Positions 27,363 to 37,177 of a DNA stretch of 64,000 nucleotides are shown here, in pieces (position 1 is the stretch's first letter; the number at the start of each line of letters is the position of its first letter). A program made the translations under genes and the position numbers. The notes under the pieces are model-generated. The model worked only from the letters and a program-made list of their open reading frames with translations. It ran no database searches and was not told the DNA's origin. The DNA comes from Maribellus comscasis (GTDB lineage: Bacteria > Bacteroidota > Bacteroidia > Bacteroidales > Prolixibacteraceae), in assembly GCF_009762775.1 (NCBI RefSeq), contig NZ_CP046401.1:372001-436000 (forward strand), in the 5' to 3' direction.

Positions 27363-29063
27363 ATGATTTCACAAAAAAATATTCTTTTGCTTTTCCTCTT
27401 TTCTTTTTTCCTATACACTCCTAAAATAAATAGCCAGAATGAATACGATATCGTTATTTATGGAGGAACTTCTGCTGGTATATCAGCAGCTATTCAGGCA
27501 TCAAGAATGGGTAAGTCGGTTATACTTATTGAACCAACACGACGAATAGGAGGATTGACAACCGGGGGTCTTGGAGCAACAGACATAGGGAATAAGCAGG
27601 TGATTGGCGGAATTTCACGCGAATTCTATCAGAGTATAAAAAAATTCTACGACAAACAGGAAAACTGGAAATGGCAAAAAAAAGAAGACTATAGTCAGGC
27701 TAGAAACCAAAGTGGTGAAGATGCGATGTGGACTTTTGAACCCTCAGCGGCTTTAAAAGTCTATGTGGAAATGATAAATAAGGAAAACATTGACCTGATT
27801 TATGAAGAACGCCTCAACAGAAAAAACGGGGTGAAAAAAGAAGGTGCAAAAATTGTTGAAATTGAGATGGAAAGTGGAAAATCATATAAAGGAAAAGTTT
27901 TTATTGATGCCACTTACGAAGGAGATTTAATGGCTGTTACCGGAGTGAGTTATACTGTTGGGCGGGAACCAAATAAACAATATGGCGAAACTTTAAACGG
28001 TATCCAGGCCAATGATATTGGAATTACAATTCGTGGTACAGTTTCAAAAAATAGTGTTCATCATAATTTTATTGATGGAGTAGATCCCTATATTGTTAAA
28101 GGAAACCCTTCGAGCGGGCTGCTTCCTTTTATCGTAAAAGGCGGCCCCGGCATTGATGGAAGTGGAGACAAAGGGATCCAGGCTTATTGTTTTCGAATGA
28201 CTTTGACCGATGCGCCGGAAAATCGCATTCCTTTTCAAAAGCCGGGAAATTACAACGAACTGGATTACGAACTTCTTTTCCGCAATTATGAAGCTGCAGA
28301 TGGCCCGATAGAAAAGATGTACCCTTACGGCGACCCCTTGGTTCCATGGATCAATTCTAAAATGCCCAACCGAAAAACCGACACAAATAACCAGAAAGGA
28401 TTTTCAACCGATTTTATTGGTCAAAACTGGGATTACCCGGAAGCATCTTACGAAGAAAGAGAAAAAATTATCGAGCGCCACAGAAGCTATCAGCAGGGAC
28501 TGATGTGGACACTAGCCTATCATCCCAGAATTCCCAAAAAAGTAAGAGATGAAGTTTCAAAATGGGGAACCTGTAAAGACGAATATGAAAGAGAAGATGG
28601 ATGGCAACAGCAGTTATATGTAAGAGAAGCAAGAAGGATGATAAGTGATTATGTAATGACCCAAAAAAATTGCGAAGGAATTGAAACAGTTGACGACCCG
28701 ATTGGCATGGCAGCTTACGGTATGGATTCACACCAGGTAAAACGTTATGTTGATGCCAATGGCTTTGTTCAAAATGAGGGAAATGTAGAAGCGCATGGTT
28801 TTCCTCCCTATCCAATCAGTTACAAATCCATTGTTCCACATAAAAGCGAATGTTCAAACTTGTTGGTTCCTGTGTGCGTTAGCGCAAGTCATATCGCATT
28901 CGGTTCAATTCGTATGGAGCCGGTTTTTATGGTGCTTGGACAATCGGCTGCAAGTGCCGCCTCTCTATCTATCGACAACAATGTTGAAGTGCAAAATATT
29001 AATTACTTAACGCTTAATAACCTTCTCTTAAAAGATAAACAGGTATTAAAACATATACCATAA
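27363..29063 (+). CDS. Exported FAD-dependent oxidoreductase, paralogue 1
   Basis: 566 residues with a type I signal peptide (hydrophobic core to about residue 22, then NSQNEYD). The FAD-binding motif is [13 protein letters not shown] at ~35-47, with [17 protein letters not shown] downstream and [12 protein letters not shown] near 185, both typical of the FAD_oxidored (PF12831-type) family that databases often call xanthan lyase. The C-terminal [18 protein letters not shown] near 520 closes the FAD fold. It probably oxidises a hydroxylated substrate in the periplasm, but substrate and electron acceptor are unknown. It is the most divergent of three tandem paralogues and the only one of them with a cleavable non-lipoprotein signal. 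Confidence 0.88.
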   Translation: MISQKNILLLFLFSFFLYTPKINSQNEYDIVIYGGTSAGISAAIQASRMGKSVILIEPTRRIGGLTTGGLGATDIGNKQVIGGISREFYQSIKKFYDKQENWKWQKKEDYSQARNQSGEDAMWTFEPSAALKVYVEMINKENIDLIYEERLNRKNGVKKEGAKIVEIEMESGKSYKGKVFIDATYEGDLMAVTGVSYTVGREPNKQYGETLNGIQANDIGITIRGTVSKNSVHHNFIDGVDPYIVKGNPSSGLLPFIVKGGPGIDGSGDKGIQAYCFRMTLTDAPENRIPFQKPGNYNELDYELLFRNYEAADGPIEKMYPYGDPLVPWINSKMPNRKTDTNNQKGFSTDFIGQNWDYPEASYEEREKIIERHRSYQQGLMWTLAYHPRIPKKVRDEVSKWGTCKDEYEREDGWQQQLYVREARRMISDYVMTQKNCEGIETVDDPIGMAAYGMDSHQVKRYVDANGFVQNEGNVEAHGFPPYPISYKSIVPHKSECSNLLVPVCVSASHIAFGSIRMEPVFMVLGQSAASAASLSIDNNVEVQNINYLTLNNLLLKDKQVLKHIP

Positions 29064-29137
29064 CTGGTACAATTGTCGAATAAATTCAATTATATAACTG
29101 AAAGTTTTTCTCTAATTTATAAACAACATGCTACTAA

Positions 29138-30838
29138 ATGACAAATGCGACAAATAAAAATAGCTATACAAATTCAATTGTAACACTTATACTTATTACG
29201 ATTAGCGTAGTAAGTTGTCAGAACACAGATCAAAACTCCTATTCTGCCGATGTTATTATTTACGGAGGAACCTCAGCAGCCGTGATTGCCGCCGTTGAAG
29301 TAGTACAATCTGGCAAATCAGCAATTATGGTTTCTCCAGATGTGCATTTGGGAGGTTTAACTGCCGGTGGCCTTGGTTGGACAGATGCAGGGAAGAAAGA
29401 AGCAATTGGAGGACTCACACGCGAATTTTATCACCACGTTTGGAAATACTATGACAATGCAGGATCATGGAAATGGCAGCAAAAAAGTGAATTCGGGAAT
29501 CGGGCGCAAGGAAATCCGGCCATTGACGGCAACAAACGCACATTATGGGCTTTTGAACCGCATGTGGCAGAGGATATTTTTGAGGAATATATTTCTGAAA
29601 ACAAAATTGAAATTTACCGTGACGAATGGCTAAATAGGAAAAATGGTGTTTTAAAGTCGGGTTCTGACATAATTTCAATTAAAACACTTTCAGGAAAAAC
29701 TTTTAAAGGAAAAGTTTTTATTGATGCTACTTACGAAGGCGACTTAATGGCTTCTGCAAAAGTAAGTTATCACGTTGGAAGAGAAAGTAATGCCACCTAC
29801 AACGAGAACTGGAATGGAGTCCAGACAGGAATTTTGCATCACATGCACTATTTTAAATCTGAAATATCCCCTTATAAAATTTCTGGAGATTCAGCTTCTG
29901 GCTTTCTTCCAAGGATTTCAGAAGAGCATCCGGGCGAATATGGAGAAGCAGATGATAAAATCCAAGCCTACTGTTTTCGGGTTTGTATGACAGACATTCC
30001 GGAAAATAGTATCCGCTTTAAAAAACCGGAGAATTATAATCCCCTAGACTACGAATTACTTTTAAGGGTTTTTGAAGCCGGTTGGACAGATATATATAGC
30101 TATGTTGGTAAATTCGACATGCTTCCAAACAGAAAAACAGATACCAATAACAGGGGGCCATTAAGTAGCGATAATATTGGGTTGAATTATGATTATCCCG
30201 AAGCTAGTTACGAACGAAGAAAGGAGATAATTAAAGAACACAAAGACTATCAAATGGGGCTTTATTGGTTTGTTACAAACGACCCCAGAGTTCCGGAAGA
30301 AGTGAAAAAAGAAATGCAAAAATGGGGACTGGCAAAAGATGAATTTACCGATAACGGAAACTGGCCCCACCAGATATACGTTCGCGAAGCCCGCAGAATG
30401 ATTGGCGAATATGTAACCACTGAAAATGATGTTCTTTGTAAACGCGAAGTACCCAGGCCAATTGGAATGGGTTCATATTCAATGGACTCACATAATGTTC
30501 AACGATATATAAAACCTGATGGATATGTCCAAAACGAGGGTGATATTGGTATAAAAATTAAAACACCGTATTCAATATCCTATGGTTCTATTATTCCCGT
30601 AAAAGAAGAATGTGAAAATCTATTGGTTCCTGTTTGTGTCTCCAGCAGTCACATCGCATTTGGATCTATTCGAATGGAACCAGTATTTATGATTCTCGGA
30701 CAATCAGCCGCAGTTGCAGCGGTAATTGCAATTGAATCAGATTGTGCAGTGCAGGATGTGCCATACTCTGAATTAAGAAAAAAGCTGAAAAGTAAAAAAC
30801 AAGTTTTAGATTTGAATAATTTATTAAATCAAAATTAG
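29138..30838 (+). CDS. Lipoprotein FAD-dependent oxidoreductase, paralogue 2
   Basis: 566 residues from ATG 29138. The N-terminus has a polar leader, then a hydrophobic core ending in SVVSCQN, giving a lipoprotein cysteine near residue 28. The FAD motif is YGGTSAAVIAAVEV: the last glycine of the usual GGTxAG is alanine, a change shared in kind by paralogue 3 but not 1. Other blocks match the family: [55 protein letters not shown] and [18 protein letters not shown]. It is very similar to paralogue 3 along its whole length, implying a fairly recent tandem duplication followed by specialisation (inference). Confidence 0.88.
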   Translation: MTNATNKNSYTNSIVTLILITISVVSCQNTDQNSYSADVIIYGGTSAAVIAAVEVVQSGKSAIMVSPDVHLGGLTAGGLGWTDAGKKEAIGGLTREFYHHVWKYYDNAGSWKWQQKSEFGNRAQGNPAIDGNKRTLWAFEPHVAEDIFEEYISENKIEIYRDEWLNRKNGVLKSGSDIISIKTLSGKTFKGKVFIDATYEGDLMASAKVSYHVGRESNATYNENWNGVQTGILHHMHYFKSEISPYKISGDSASGFLPRISEEHPGEYGEADDKIQAYCFRVCMTDIPENSIRFKKPENYNPLDYELLLRVFEAGWTDIYSYVGKFDMLPNRKTDTNNRGPLSSDNIGLNYDYPEASYERRKEIIKEHKDYQMGLYWFVTNDPRVPEEVKKEMQKWGLAKDEFTDNGNWPHQIYVREARRMIGEYVTTENDVLCKREVPRPIGMGSYSMDSHNVQRYIKPDGYVQNEGDIGIKIKTPYSISYGSIIPVKEECENLLVPVCVSSSHIAFGSIRMEPVFMILGQSAAVAAVIAIESDCAVQDVPYSELRKKLKSKKQVLDLNNLLNQN

Positions 30839-30882
30839 CACATTATAATTTACTTTAAAATAACCAATCAAAATAGAATCTC

Positions 30883-32526
30883 ATGAAGCAAATAATTACA
30901 ATTGCCCTGCTATCTTTTTTTGTTTTTGGATGTAAATCTCCGCAAGAGACTGAAAACTCTCTTAATGCCGATGTTATCGTTTACGGTGGCACTTCATCAG
31001 CTGTAATTGCCGCCGTAGAAGTAGCCCAGTCGGGAAAATCGGTAATTATAGTTTCACCCGATAAACATTTAGGTGGATTAACTTCCGGTGGTTTAGGATA
31101 CACTGACACAGGAGACAAATCAACCATCGGTGGATTGTCGCGCGAATTTTACCACAGGGTTTGGCTGCATTACAATGATTCCTCTGCATGGATATGGCAA
31201 AAACACTCGGAATACGGAAATAAGGGCCAGGGCACAATCGCCATGGATGGTGAAAACCGCACCATGTGGATTTTTGAGCCTCATGTGGCCGAACAGGTCT
31301 TTGAAGATTTTGTTGCGGAAAACAACCTCACCATTTATCGCGACGAATGGCTGGATCGGGAAAATGGCGTCGAAATAGAAGATGGAAAAATCATTTCCTT
31401 TAAAACACTTTCAGGAAAAATATTCAAAGGAAAAATATTTATCGATGCTACTTACGAAGGAGATTTAATGGCTTCATCCGGAGTAAGTTATCATGTTGGA
31501 AGAGAAAGTATAGATACCTACAGTGAAAAATGGAACGGAGTACAAACCGGAGTTTTGCATCACCAACATTGGTTTAGGGAAAAAATATCGCCATACAAAG
31601 TTCCCGGAGACCCTTCCAGTGGAGTACTTCCAAGAATTTCAACCGAAGCTCCGGGCGAATATGGAGCCGGCGATGACAAAATCCAGGCCTACTGTTTTCG
31701 CATGTGTATGACCAACCACGACGAAAACCGCGTGTCATTCCCCAAACCTGCCAGCTACGATCCGGAACAATATGAACTTTTAGTTCGGATGTTTGAAACA
31801 GGTAGAAAAGACTGGTTTCAGAAATTTGATGCCATTCCCAACTGGAAAACTGATACCAATAATCATGGCCCGTTCAGCAGCGATAATATCGGAATGAATT
31901 ACGATTATCCCGAGGGTAGTTACGAACGCCGCAAAGAAATCATTCAGGAGCATACTGATTATCAGATGGGATTGCTTTGGTTTGTCGCCAACGATCCGCG
32001 GGTACCGGAAGATATTCGGACAGAAATGGCTACCTGGGGGCTGGCAAAAGACGAATTTTCAGACAATGGAAACTGGCCTCATCAAATCTATGTTCGTGAA
32101 GCACGCAGAATGATTGGCGATTATGTAACAACAGAAAACGATGTACTAAGCAAACGCAAAGTGCCGAGATCTGTAGGAATGGGATCATATGCAATGGATT
32201 CGCACAATGTACAACGATATATAACTCCCGAAGGCTATGTACAAAACGAAGGAGATATCGGTGTAGGAGCCCCTCCCTACTCTATTTCTTACGGCTCACT
32301 TATTCCCAAAAAAGAGGAATGTACCAACCTTCTGGTTCCTGTTTGTGTATCGAGCAGCCATATTGCTTTTGGTTCTATAAGAATGGAACCCGTTTTTATG
32401 ATACTCGGACAATCAGCTGCCGTTGCAGCAGGTATGGCAATTGATAAAAACATTCCGGTACAGGATGTTGATTATTCAGAATTAAAAACCGAACTTGAAA
32501 CCCGAAAACAAATTTTAGCGAAATAA
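30883..32526 (+). CDS. Lipoprotein FAD-dependent oxidoreductase, paralogue 3
   Basis: 547 residues with a short lipoprotein signal (LLSFFVFGCKS, Cys near 17). The FAD motif is YGGTSSAVIAAVEV with alanine at the last glycine position. The remaining signature blocks ([73 protein letters not shown]) align with paralogue 2 almost without gaps. It is 44 bp after paralogue 2 and 20 bp before the CstA-family gene, so these are surely co-transcribed. Mature protein should sit on a membrane facing the periplasm or the cell surface. Confidence 0.88.
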   Translation: MKQIITIALLSFFVFGCKSPQETENSLNADVIVYGGTSSAVIAAVEVAQSGKSVIIVSPDKHLGGLTSGGLGYTDTGDKSTIGGLSREFYHRVWLHYNDSSAWIWQKHSEYGNKGQGTIAMDGENRTMWIFEPHVAEQVFEDFVAENNLTIYRDEWLDRENGVEIEDGKIISFKTLSGKIFKGKIFIDATYEGDLMASSGVSYHVGRESIDTYSEKWNGVQTGVLHHQHWFREKISPYKVPGDPSSGVLPRISTEAPGEYGAGDDKIQAYCFRMCMTNHDENRVSFPKPASYDPEQYELLVRMFETGRKDWFQKFDAIPNWKTDTNNHGPFSSDNIGMNYDYPEGSYERRKEIIQEHTDYQMGLLWFVANDPRVPEDIRTEMATWGLAKDEFSDNGNWPHQIYVREARRMIGDYVTTENDVLSKRKVPRSVGMGSYAMDSHNVQRYITPEGYVQNEGDIGVGAPPYSISYGSLIPKKEECTNLLVPVCVSSSHIAFGSIRMEPVFMILGQSAAVAAGMAIDKNIPVQDVDYSELKTELETRKQILAK

Positions 32527-32546
32527 GAATATTTAATCCTCGTACT

Positions 32547-33989
32547 ATGATTACTTTTTTTGCAGGACTGGTTACTTTGATATTGGGCTATTTTTTCTAT
32601 TCCCGATTTGTGGAAAGATACGCAGATGTGGACGGCAACCGAAAAACTCCTGCATTCACCATGAACGACGGAGTAGATTATGTTCCGTTGAAATGGTGGA
32701 AAATATTTCTGATTCAATTTCTAAATATTGCCGGACTGGGTCCTATTTTTGGTGCAGTTGCCGGAGCCATGTGGGGGCCGGTAGCATTTCTGTGGATCGT
32801 TCTGGGTTCTGTTTTTGCCGGAGCTGTTCACGATTACTTTTCAGGAATGCTCTCGATAAAACATAATGGTCTGAGTATAACCGAGATTGTTGGTATTTAC
32901 CTAGGAACAGGCACAAAACAATTTATGCGTGGTTTCACAGTTCTACTGATGATTCTTGTTGGTGCAGTTTTTATTATGGGCCCTGCAAATATTCTGGCAG
33001 GTTTAACACCGGGGTTTGCCTCAGCGACCTTCTGGGTGTGGATTGTTTTTGTTTATTATCTGTTGGCAACTATGCTTCCCATCGATAAAATTATTGGCCG
33101 TGTTTATCCCATATTTGGCTTGTCGCTTCTTTTTATGGCTGTTGGTTTAATTATAGCGCTTTTTGTAAAAGGATATCATATTCCGGAATTAAACTTGTCA
33201 AACATTCACAATTATCACAATAACAGCGATAAATTTCCCATTTTCCCCATGTTATTTATAACTATCGCATGTGGTGCTATTTCAGGATTTCATGCTACAC
33301 AATCGCCACTGATGGCGCGTTGTTTGACAAATGAAAAACTTGGACGACGGGTATTTTATGGAGCGATGATCTCGGAAGGTGTTGTCGCCTTAATATGGGC
33401 AGCAATTAGCATGAGCTTTTTTGGCGGAATAAGAGAATTGAACGAAACAATGGCTTCCAACGGCGGCAATGCTGCGGTAGTAGTAAATGATATTTCAAAC
33501 TCACTCCTTGGTAAGTTTGGTGGTATTCTGGCTTTATTGGGCGTAGTTGCTGCGCCTATCACATCGGGAGATACAGCTTTCCGCAGTGCACGTTTAATCG
33601 TCGCCGATTTTATGAAATACAATCAGGGGCCGGTAAAAAACAGGCTTTTGGTGAGTGTTCCCCTTTTTGCCATTGGATTCATTTTAACTCAAATCGACTT
33701 TAGTATTATCTGGCGGTATTTTGCGTGGTCAAACCAAACACTTGCAATGATTGTTTTGTGGACCATAACCGTATTTCTTGTTCAACAAAAAAGACTTTAT
33801 TGGATCACTCTGATTCCGGCAGTTTTTATGACCGCGGTTACAACAACTTATCTGCTTTTTGCTCCGGAAGGTTTTTCTCTTTCAAAAGAAATTGCATACC
33901 CAATCGGTGCACTTTTGTCAGTTATTTCCTTGGTCGCATTTTTTGTATACAAAAGAAACTACTTCAACAGGATACCAGTACAGGCTTAA
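32547..33989 (+). CDS. CstA-family inner-membrane transporter
   Basis: 480 residues, shorter than the ~700 of E. coli CstA but usual for Bacteroidota members. Many hydrophobic segments cover the chain. Family blocks include the N-terminal LGYFFYSRFVER, FLNIAGLGPIFGAVAGAMWG near 60, GSVFAGAVHDYFSGMLS near 90, ISGFHATQSPLMAR near 245 and APITSGDTAFRSAR near 335. CstA proteins are known to take up peptides or pyruvate; here, between oxidoreductase genes, uptake of a small carboxylic product of periplasmic oxidation is an attractive but unproven role. The next gene begins 47 bp downstream. Confidence 0.9.
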   Translation: MITFFAGLVTLILGYFFYSRFVERYADVDGNRKTPAFTMNDGVDYVPLKWWKIFLIQFLNIAGLGPIFGAVAGAMWGPVAFLWIVLGSVFAGAVHDYFSGMLSIKHNGLSITEIVGIYLGTGTKQFMRGFTVLLMILVGAVFIMGPANILAGLTPGFASATFWVWIVFVYYLLATMLPIDKIIGRVYPIFGLSLLFMAVGLIIALFVKGYHIPELNLSNIHNYHNNSDKFPIFPMLFITIACGAISGFHATQSPLMARCLTNEKLGRRVFYGAMISEGVVALIWAAISMSFFGGIRELNETMASNGGNAAVVVNDISNSLLGKFGGILALLGVVAAPITSGDTAFRSARLIVADFMKYNQGPVKNRLLVSVPLFAIGFILTQIDFSIIWRYFAWSNQTLAMIVLWTITVFLVQQKRLYWITLIPAVFMTAVTTTYLLFAPEGFSLSKEIAYPIGALLSVISLVAFFVYKRNYFNRIPVQA

Positions 33990-34036
33990 AAATCTCCAAA
34001 CGGAAAAATTTAGTAAACAACTTAAACCAATTTATT

Positions 34037-37000
34037 GTGAAACGACGAAACTTTATAAAAACCACCGCAGCAGGTTCTGCGTTTGTTTTAACCAGGAGCG
34101 CATTTGCATTCCATTCAACTGATATAAAATCTGAAAGTTACAATTATTGTCACCAGTCAAAAAGACGAATCCCCGTTGCCTACGATGTTGACGTGGTAGT
34201 AATAGGCGGCTCTCTCGCAGGTGTTGCAGCAGCGGTTGAGGCTTCCAGAGCCGGTGCGAGAGTATTTCTGGCTGCACAGGAACCATATTTGGGAGAAGAT
34301 GTCTGTGGTACTTTCCGGTTGTGGCCCAAAGACCAAAGTGTTACAAAAACCGAACTGGGAAATAAAATATTTGGCGGCGGGATTCCCACTCAGCTTCATG
34401 TAAAACATACACTCGATAATGTTCTCATTGAAAACAATATCGATTTTTTATATTCTTGTTATACAACGGATATAATTACCGGAAAAAACGGTGAACCTGC
34501 CGGTGTAGTTATTGCCAACCGCTCGGGGAGACAGGCTATTCTCGCAAAAGTTATTATCGACGCAACGCCACGTGCACTGGTTGCGCGAATGACCGGAGCA
34601 AAATTTGGGGTTTATCCTGCAGGAAAACAAAATTTTAAATTTACAGTTGTCGGGAACGATTTAAAAGAAGAAATTCCCGGCTTGAAATCAAAAATATATA
34701 AAGATGTTGTTCGTGTCAGCTGGGCTTCAAAAGGAAGTGCAAATGACAGTTCTTTTTCTGAAACTGACATTCGTTACAATGCAATCGAATATACCTGCCC
34801 TGTTGAAATGAAAGACGGAAGTTGGGCATCTTTTGCTGAGGCAGAACAAGTTTTTCGCGATTTAACCTGGGACGCAAACCAGGTTGAATCAGCAGATCTT
34901 CTTTTCCAAAATCCGCCAGACAAACTGCTTGGCCAAAAACGTTGGAATAATGCAGATGTAGATTCGGATAAAATCAATATTAAAGTTTTTCAACCCCGAA
35001 AAATCGATAATGTATTTGTATTGAGCGGGAGTGCAAATCTCAGTTTAGACGCATCTGAAGCACTTTTGGAACCCGGTAAATTTATCAGAATCGGAGAACG
35101 GATTGGTAACGAGGCTGCTGTAATAGCGAGCACTTTAGCAACCGCAGAAAATCCAAAAATCCCGGGTAAAGCCGGTTCGAATATTTCAAAAGGAGACGTT
35201 GGTGAATTACTGGAAGGATTGCGGCCCTCTTTAAATAAAGGAGATGTTGAAGCGCAGGATACTATCCTACCGGTCCTTGGCACTTACGATGTTCTGGTAA
35301 TGGGAGGTGGAACAGCAGGAGCTCCGGCCGGTGTCGGAGCTGCGAAACACGGGGCCAAAACCCTTGTCATCGATTACATGCATGGTCTTGGAGGAATTGG
35401 AACAATGGGAATGATTGGCAGGTATTATCATGGCTATCGCAAGGGGTACACAAATATTGTCGATAACGGAGTAAAAAATATGGGCCCTGATAATCCAAGA
35501 AAAAAAGGCTCTTTGGCAGAATGGGTATTTGACTGGAAGACCGAATATTTCAGAAAAGAAATCCGAAACGCCGGCGGTGATATCTGGTTTGGAGTGATGG
35601 GGATTGGTGCCTATGTAGATAATGGCAAGGTTAAAGGTGTGGTGGTTGCCACTCCTGAAGGAAAAGGTGTTGTATTAGCGAACACTGTAATTGATTCTTC
35701 GGGAAGTGCTGATATCGCTGTTGCGGCAGGCGCAGACTACAGTTATACCGACGGACTCTCAGTGGCTGTTCAGGGCTCCGGACTACCTTTTAAAAATCCA
35801 AATGATTTTTACAATAATACCGACTGGACATTTATTAACGACACCGACATGCTTGATGTCTGGCGGTCGTTTGTTGTTGCAAAAGATAAGTTTAGCGAAC
35901 AATACGATATCGGTAAAATGCCGCAAACCCGTGAACGAAGAAGGATGATCGGCGACTTCACTGTTTCTGTACTGGATGTGTATAACGGACGAACATATCC
36001 CGATACCATTTCGGTTCATTTTAGCTCCTTCGATACACACGGATTTACAGAAGATCCGTTTTTCTCTCTAAAACCGCCCGAACATAGTGGTGTTGATGTT
36101 ACAGCCTTTGTTCCTTTCAGAGCGCTTTTACCAAAAGGATTGGAAGGAATCGCTGTTACAGGTTTAGGGGCCAGCGCCCACCGCGATGCAATGCCGGTTA
36201 TTCGGATGCAACCCTGCTTACAAAACCAGGGATATGCCGTTGGCTGGGCCGCAGCGATGGCAGCTTCAAATCAGCAAAACATCCGCTATATCGATTTAAA
36301 AAAATTACAGAAAGAATTGGTTAAGGTTGGAAGTTTACCCGAACATGTTGTCACAGACGTGGACAATTATCCTCCGCCAATGAGCAAAATTCAAGAGGCT
36401 GCAAAAACAGTTGTAAACGATTTAAAAGGCCTTGAAATTATTTTATGGGATCAGGAAAAAGGTATAGTTGCAATGACTGACCAGTACCATTTTTCTCAAA
36501 ATGAAAACGACAAACTGGTTTATGCACGTATTTTGGGGATGCTTGGAAACCCGACCGGCTGGCAGGATTTAATAAAAGCAATTGATAGTTACGACGATTG
36601 GGATGAAGGATGGAACTACCGGGGAATGGGACAGTTCGGAAGAAGTATAAGTTATCTCGACAGTTTAATAATCGCAGTGGGTAGAACCAAAAAAATTGAA
36701 GCTATTCCTTCCATTGCCAGATTAGCTGAGATGCTGACACCCGAAAGCCACTTCTCTCATTTCAGGGCAGTTGCAATTGCATTGGAGACAATTGCTGATC
36801 AGGAAGGAGCTGAGCCTCTTTTCAAACTGCTCCAAATGCCGGGAGTTCGGGGGCATTCCATGCTGGATATTGAAACCGCAAAAAAAATAGCCCCGCCCGA
36901 CAAAAATGATGTAAGTACAAGAAATAATTCACTCAGGGAACTTATCTTGGGACGAGCCTTATTTAAATGTGGAGATATGAATGACGTTGGAAACCAAATT

Positions 37001-37102
37001 CTGGATGAATATTCCCGCGATCTTCGCGGACATTATTACCGTCATGCAAATGGAGTTTTGCAGTTATTCTCAAAACAAAAAAATCCGGATATAGAAATGT
37101 AG
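34037..37102 (+). CDS. Tat-exported protein with two FAD-oxidoreductase modules and HEAT-like C-terminus
   Basis: 1021 residues from GTG 34037. The frame stays open far upstream through the end of the CstA gene, but the GTG is followed at once by KRRNFIKTTAAGSAFVLT, a textbook twin-arginine signal, which fixes the start. Module 1 (~50-400) has VVVIGGSLAGVAAAVEA and FVLSGSANLSLDASEALLEPGKFIR. Module 2 (from ~417) has YDVLVMGGGTAGAPAGVGA, HGLGGIGTMGMIGRYYHG and IRMQPCLQNQGYAVGWAAAMA. From ~888 helices such as HFRAVAIALETIADQEG and a PLFKLLQM segment look like HEAT repeats. Tat export fits a protein folded around bound FAD. It is the last gene of the oxidoreductase locus; two flavin modules in one chain are unusual. 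Substrate unknown. Confidence 0.85.
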   Translation: MKRRNFIKTTAAGSAFVLTRSAFAFHSTDIKSESYNYCHQSKRRIPVAYDVDVVVIGGSLAGVAAAVEASRAGARVFLAAQEPYLGEDVCGTFRLWPKDQSVTKTELGNKIFGGGIPTQLHVKHTLDNVLIENNIDFLYSCYTTDIITGKNGEPAGVVIANRSGRQAILAKVIIDATPRALVARMTGAKFGVYPAGKQNFKFTVVGNDLKEEIPGLKSKIYKDVVRVSWASKGSANDSSFSETDIRYNAIEYTCPVEMKDGSWASFAEAEQVFRDLTWDANQVESADLLFQNPPDKLLGQKRWNNADVDSDKINIKVFQPRKIDNVFVLSGSANLSLDASEALLEPGKFIRIGERIGNEAAVIASTLATAENPKIPGKAGSNISKGDVGELLEGLRPSLNKGDVEAQDTILPVLGTYDVLVMGGGTAGAPAGVGAAKHGAKTLVIDYMHGLGGIGTMGMIGRYYHGYRKGYTNIVDNGVKNMGPDNPRKKGSLAEWVFDWKTEYFRKEIRNAGGDIWFGVMGIGAYVDNGKVKGVVVATPEGKGVVLANTVIDSSGSADIAVAAGADYSYTDGLSVAVQGSGLPFKNPNDFYNNTDWTFINDTDMLDVWRSFVVAKDKFSEQYDIGKMPQTRERRRMIGDFTVSVLDVYNGRTYPDTISVHFSSFDTHGFTEDPFFSLKPPEHSGVDVTAFVPFRALLPKGLEGIAVTGLGASAHRDAMPVIRMQPCLQNQGYAVGWAAAMAASNQQNIRYIDLKKLQKELVKVGSLPEHVVTDVDNYPPPMSKIQEAAKTVVNDLKGLEIILWDQEKGIVAMTDQYHFSQNENDKLVYARILGMLGNPTGWQDLIKAIDSYDDWDEGWNYRGMGQFGRSISYLDSLIIAVGRTKKIEAIPSIARLAEMLTPESHFSHFRAVAIALETIADQEGAEPLFKLLQMPGVRGHSMLDIETAKKIAPPDKNDVSTRNNSLRELILGRALFKCGDMNDVGNQILDEYSRDLRGHYYRHANGVLQLFSKQKNPDIEM

Positions 37103-37124
37103 ATCTCAAGAAGGTATTCAAAAC

Positions 37125-37167
37125 ATACAAGTCCCCGGCCATATATATTTTAGCCGGGGATTTGTAT
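37125..37167. terminator. Bidirectional terminator between convergent genes
   Basis: 15-nt arms 37125-37139 and 37153-37167 pair with one G-T and a 13-nt A/T loop; the GC-rich core CCCCGGC/GCCGGGG makes it very stable. It separates the oxidoreductase locus (+) from pgl (-). Confidence 0.75.
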
Positions 37168-37177
37168 CATATATTAT

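Noticed and set aside
33725..34036. N-terminal extension of the double-FAD protein overlapping the CstA gene
   Set aside because: The 104 extra codons lie mostly inside cstA in another frame and do not look like protein, while a twin-arginine signal starts exactly at GTG 34037.
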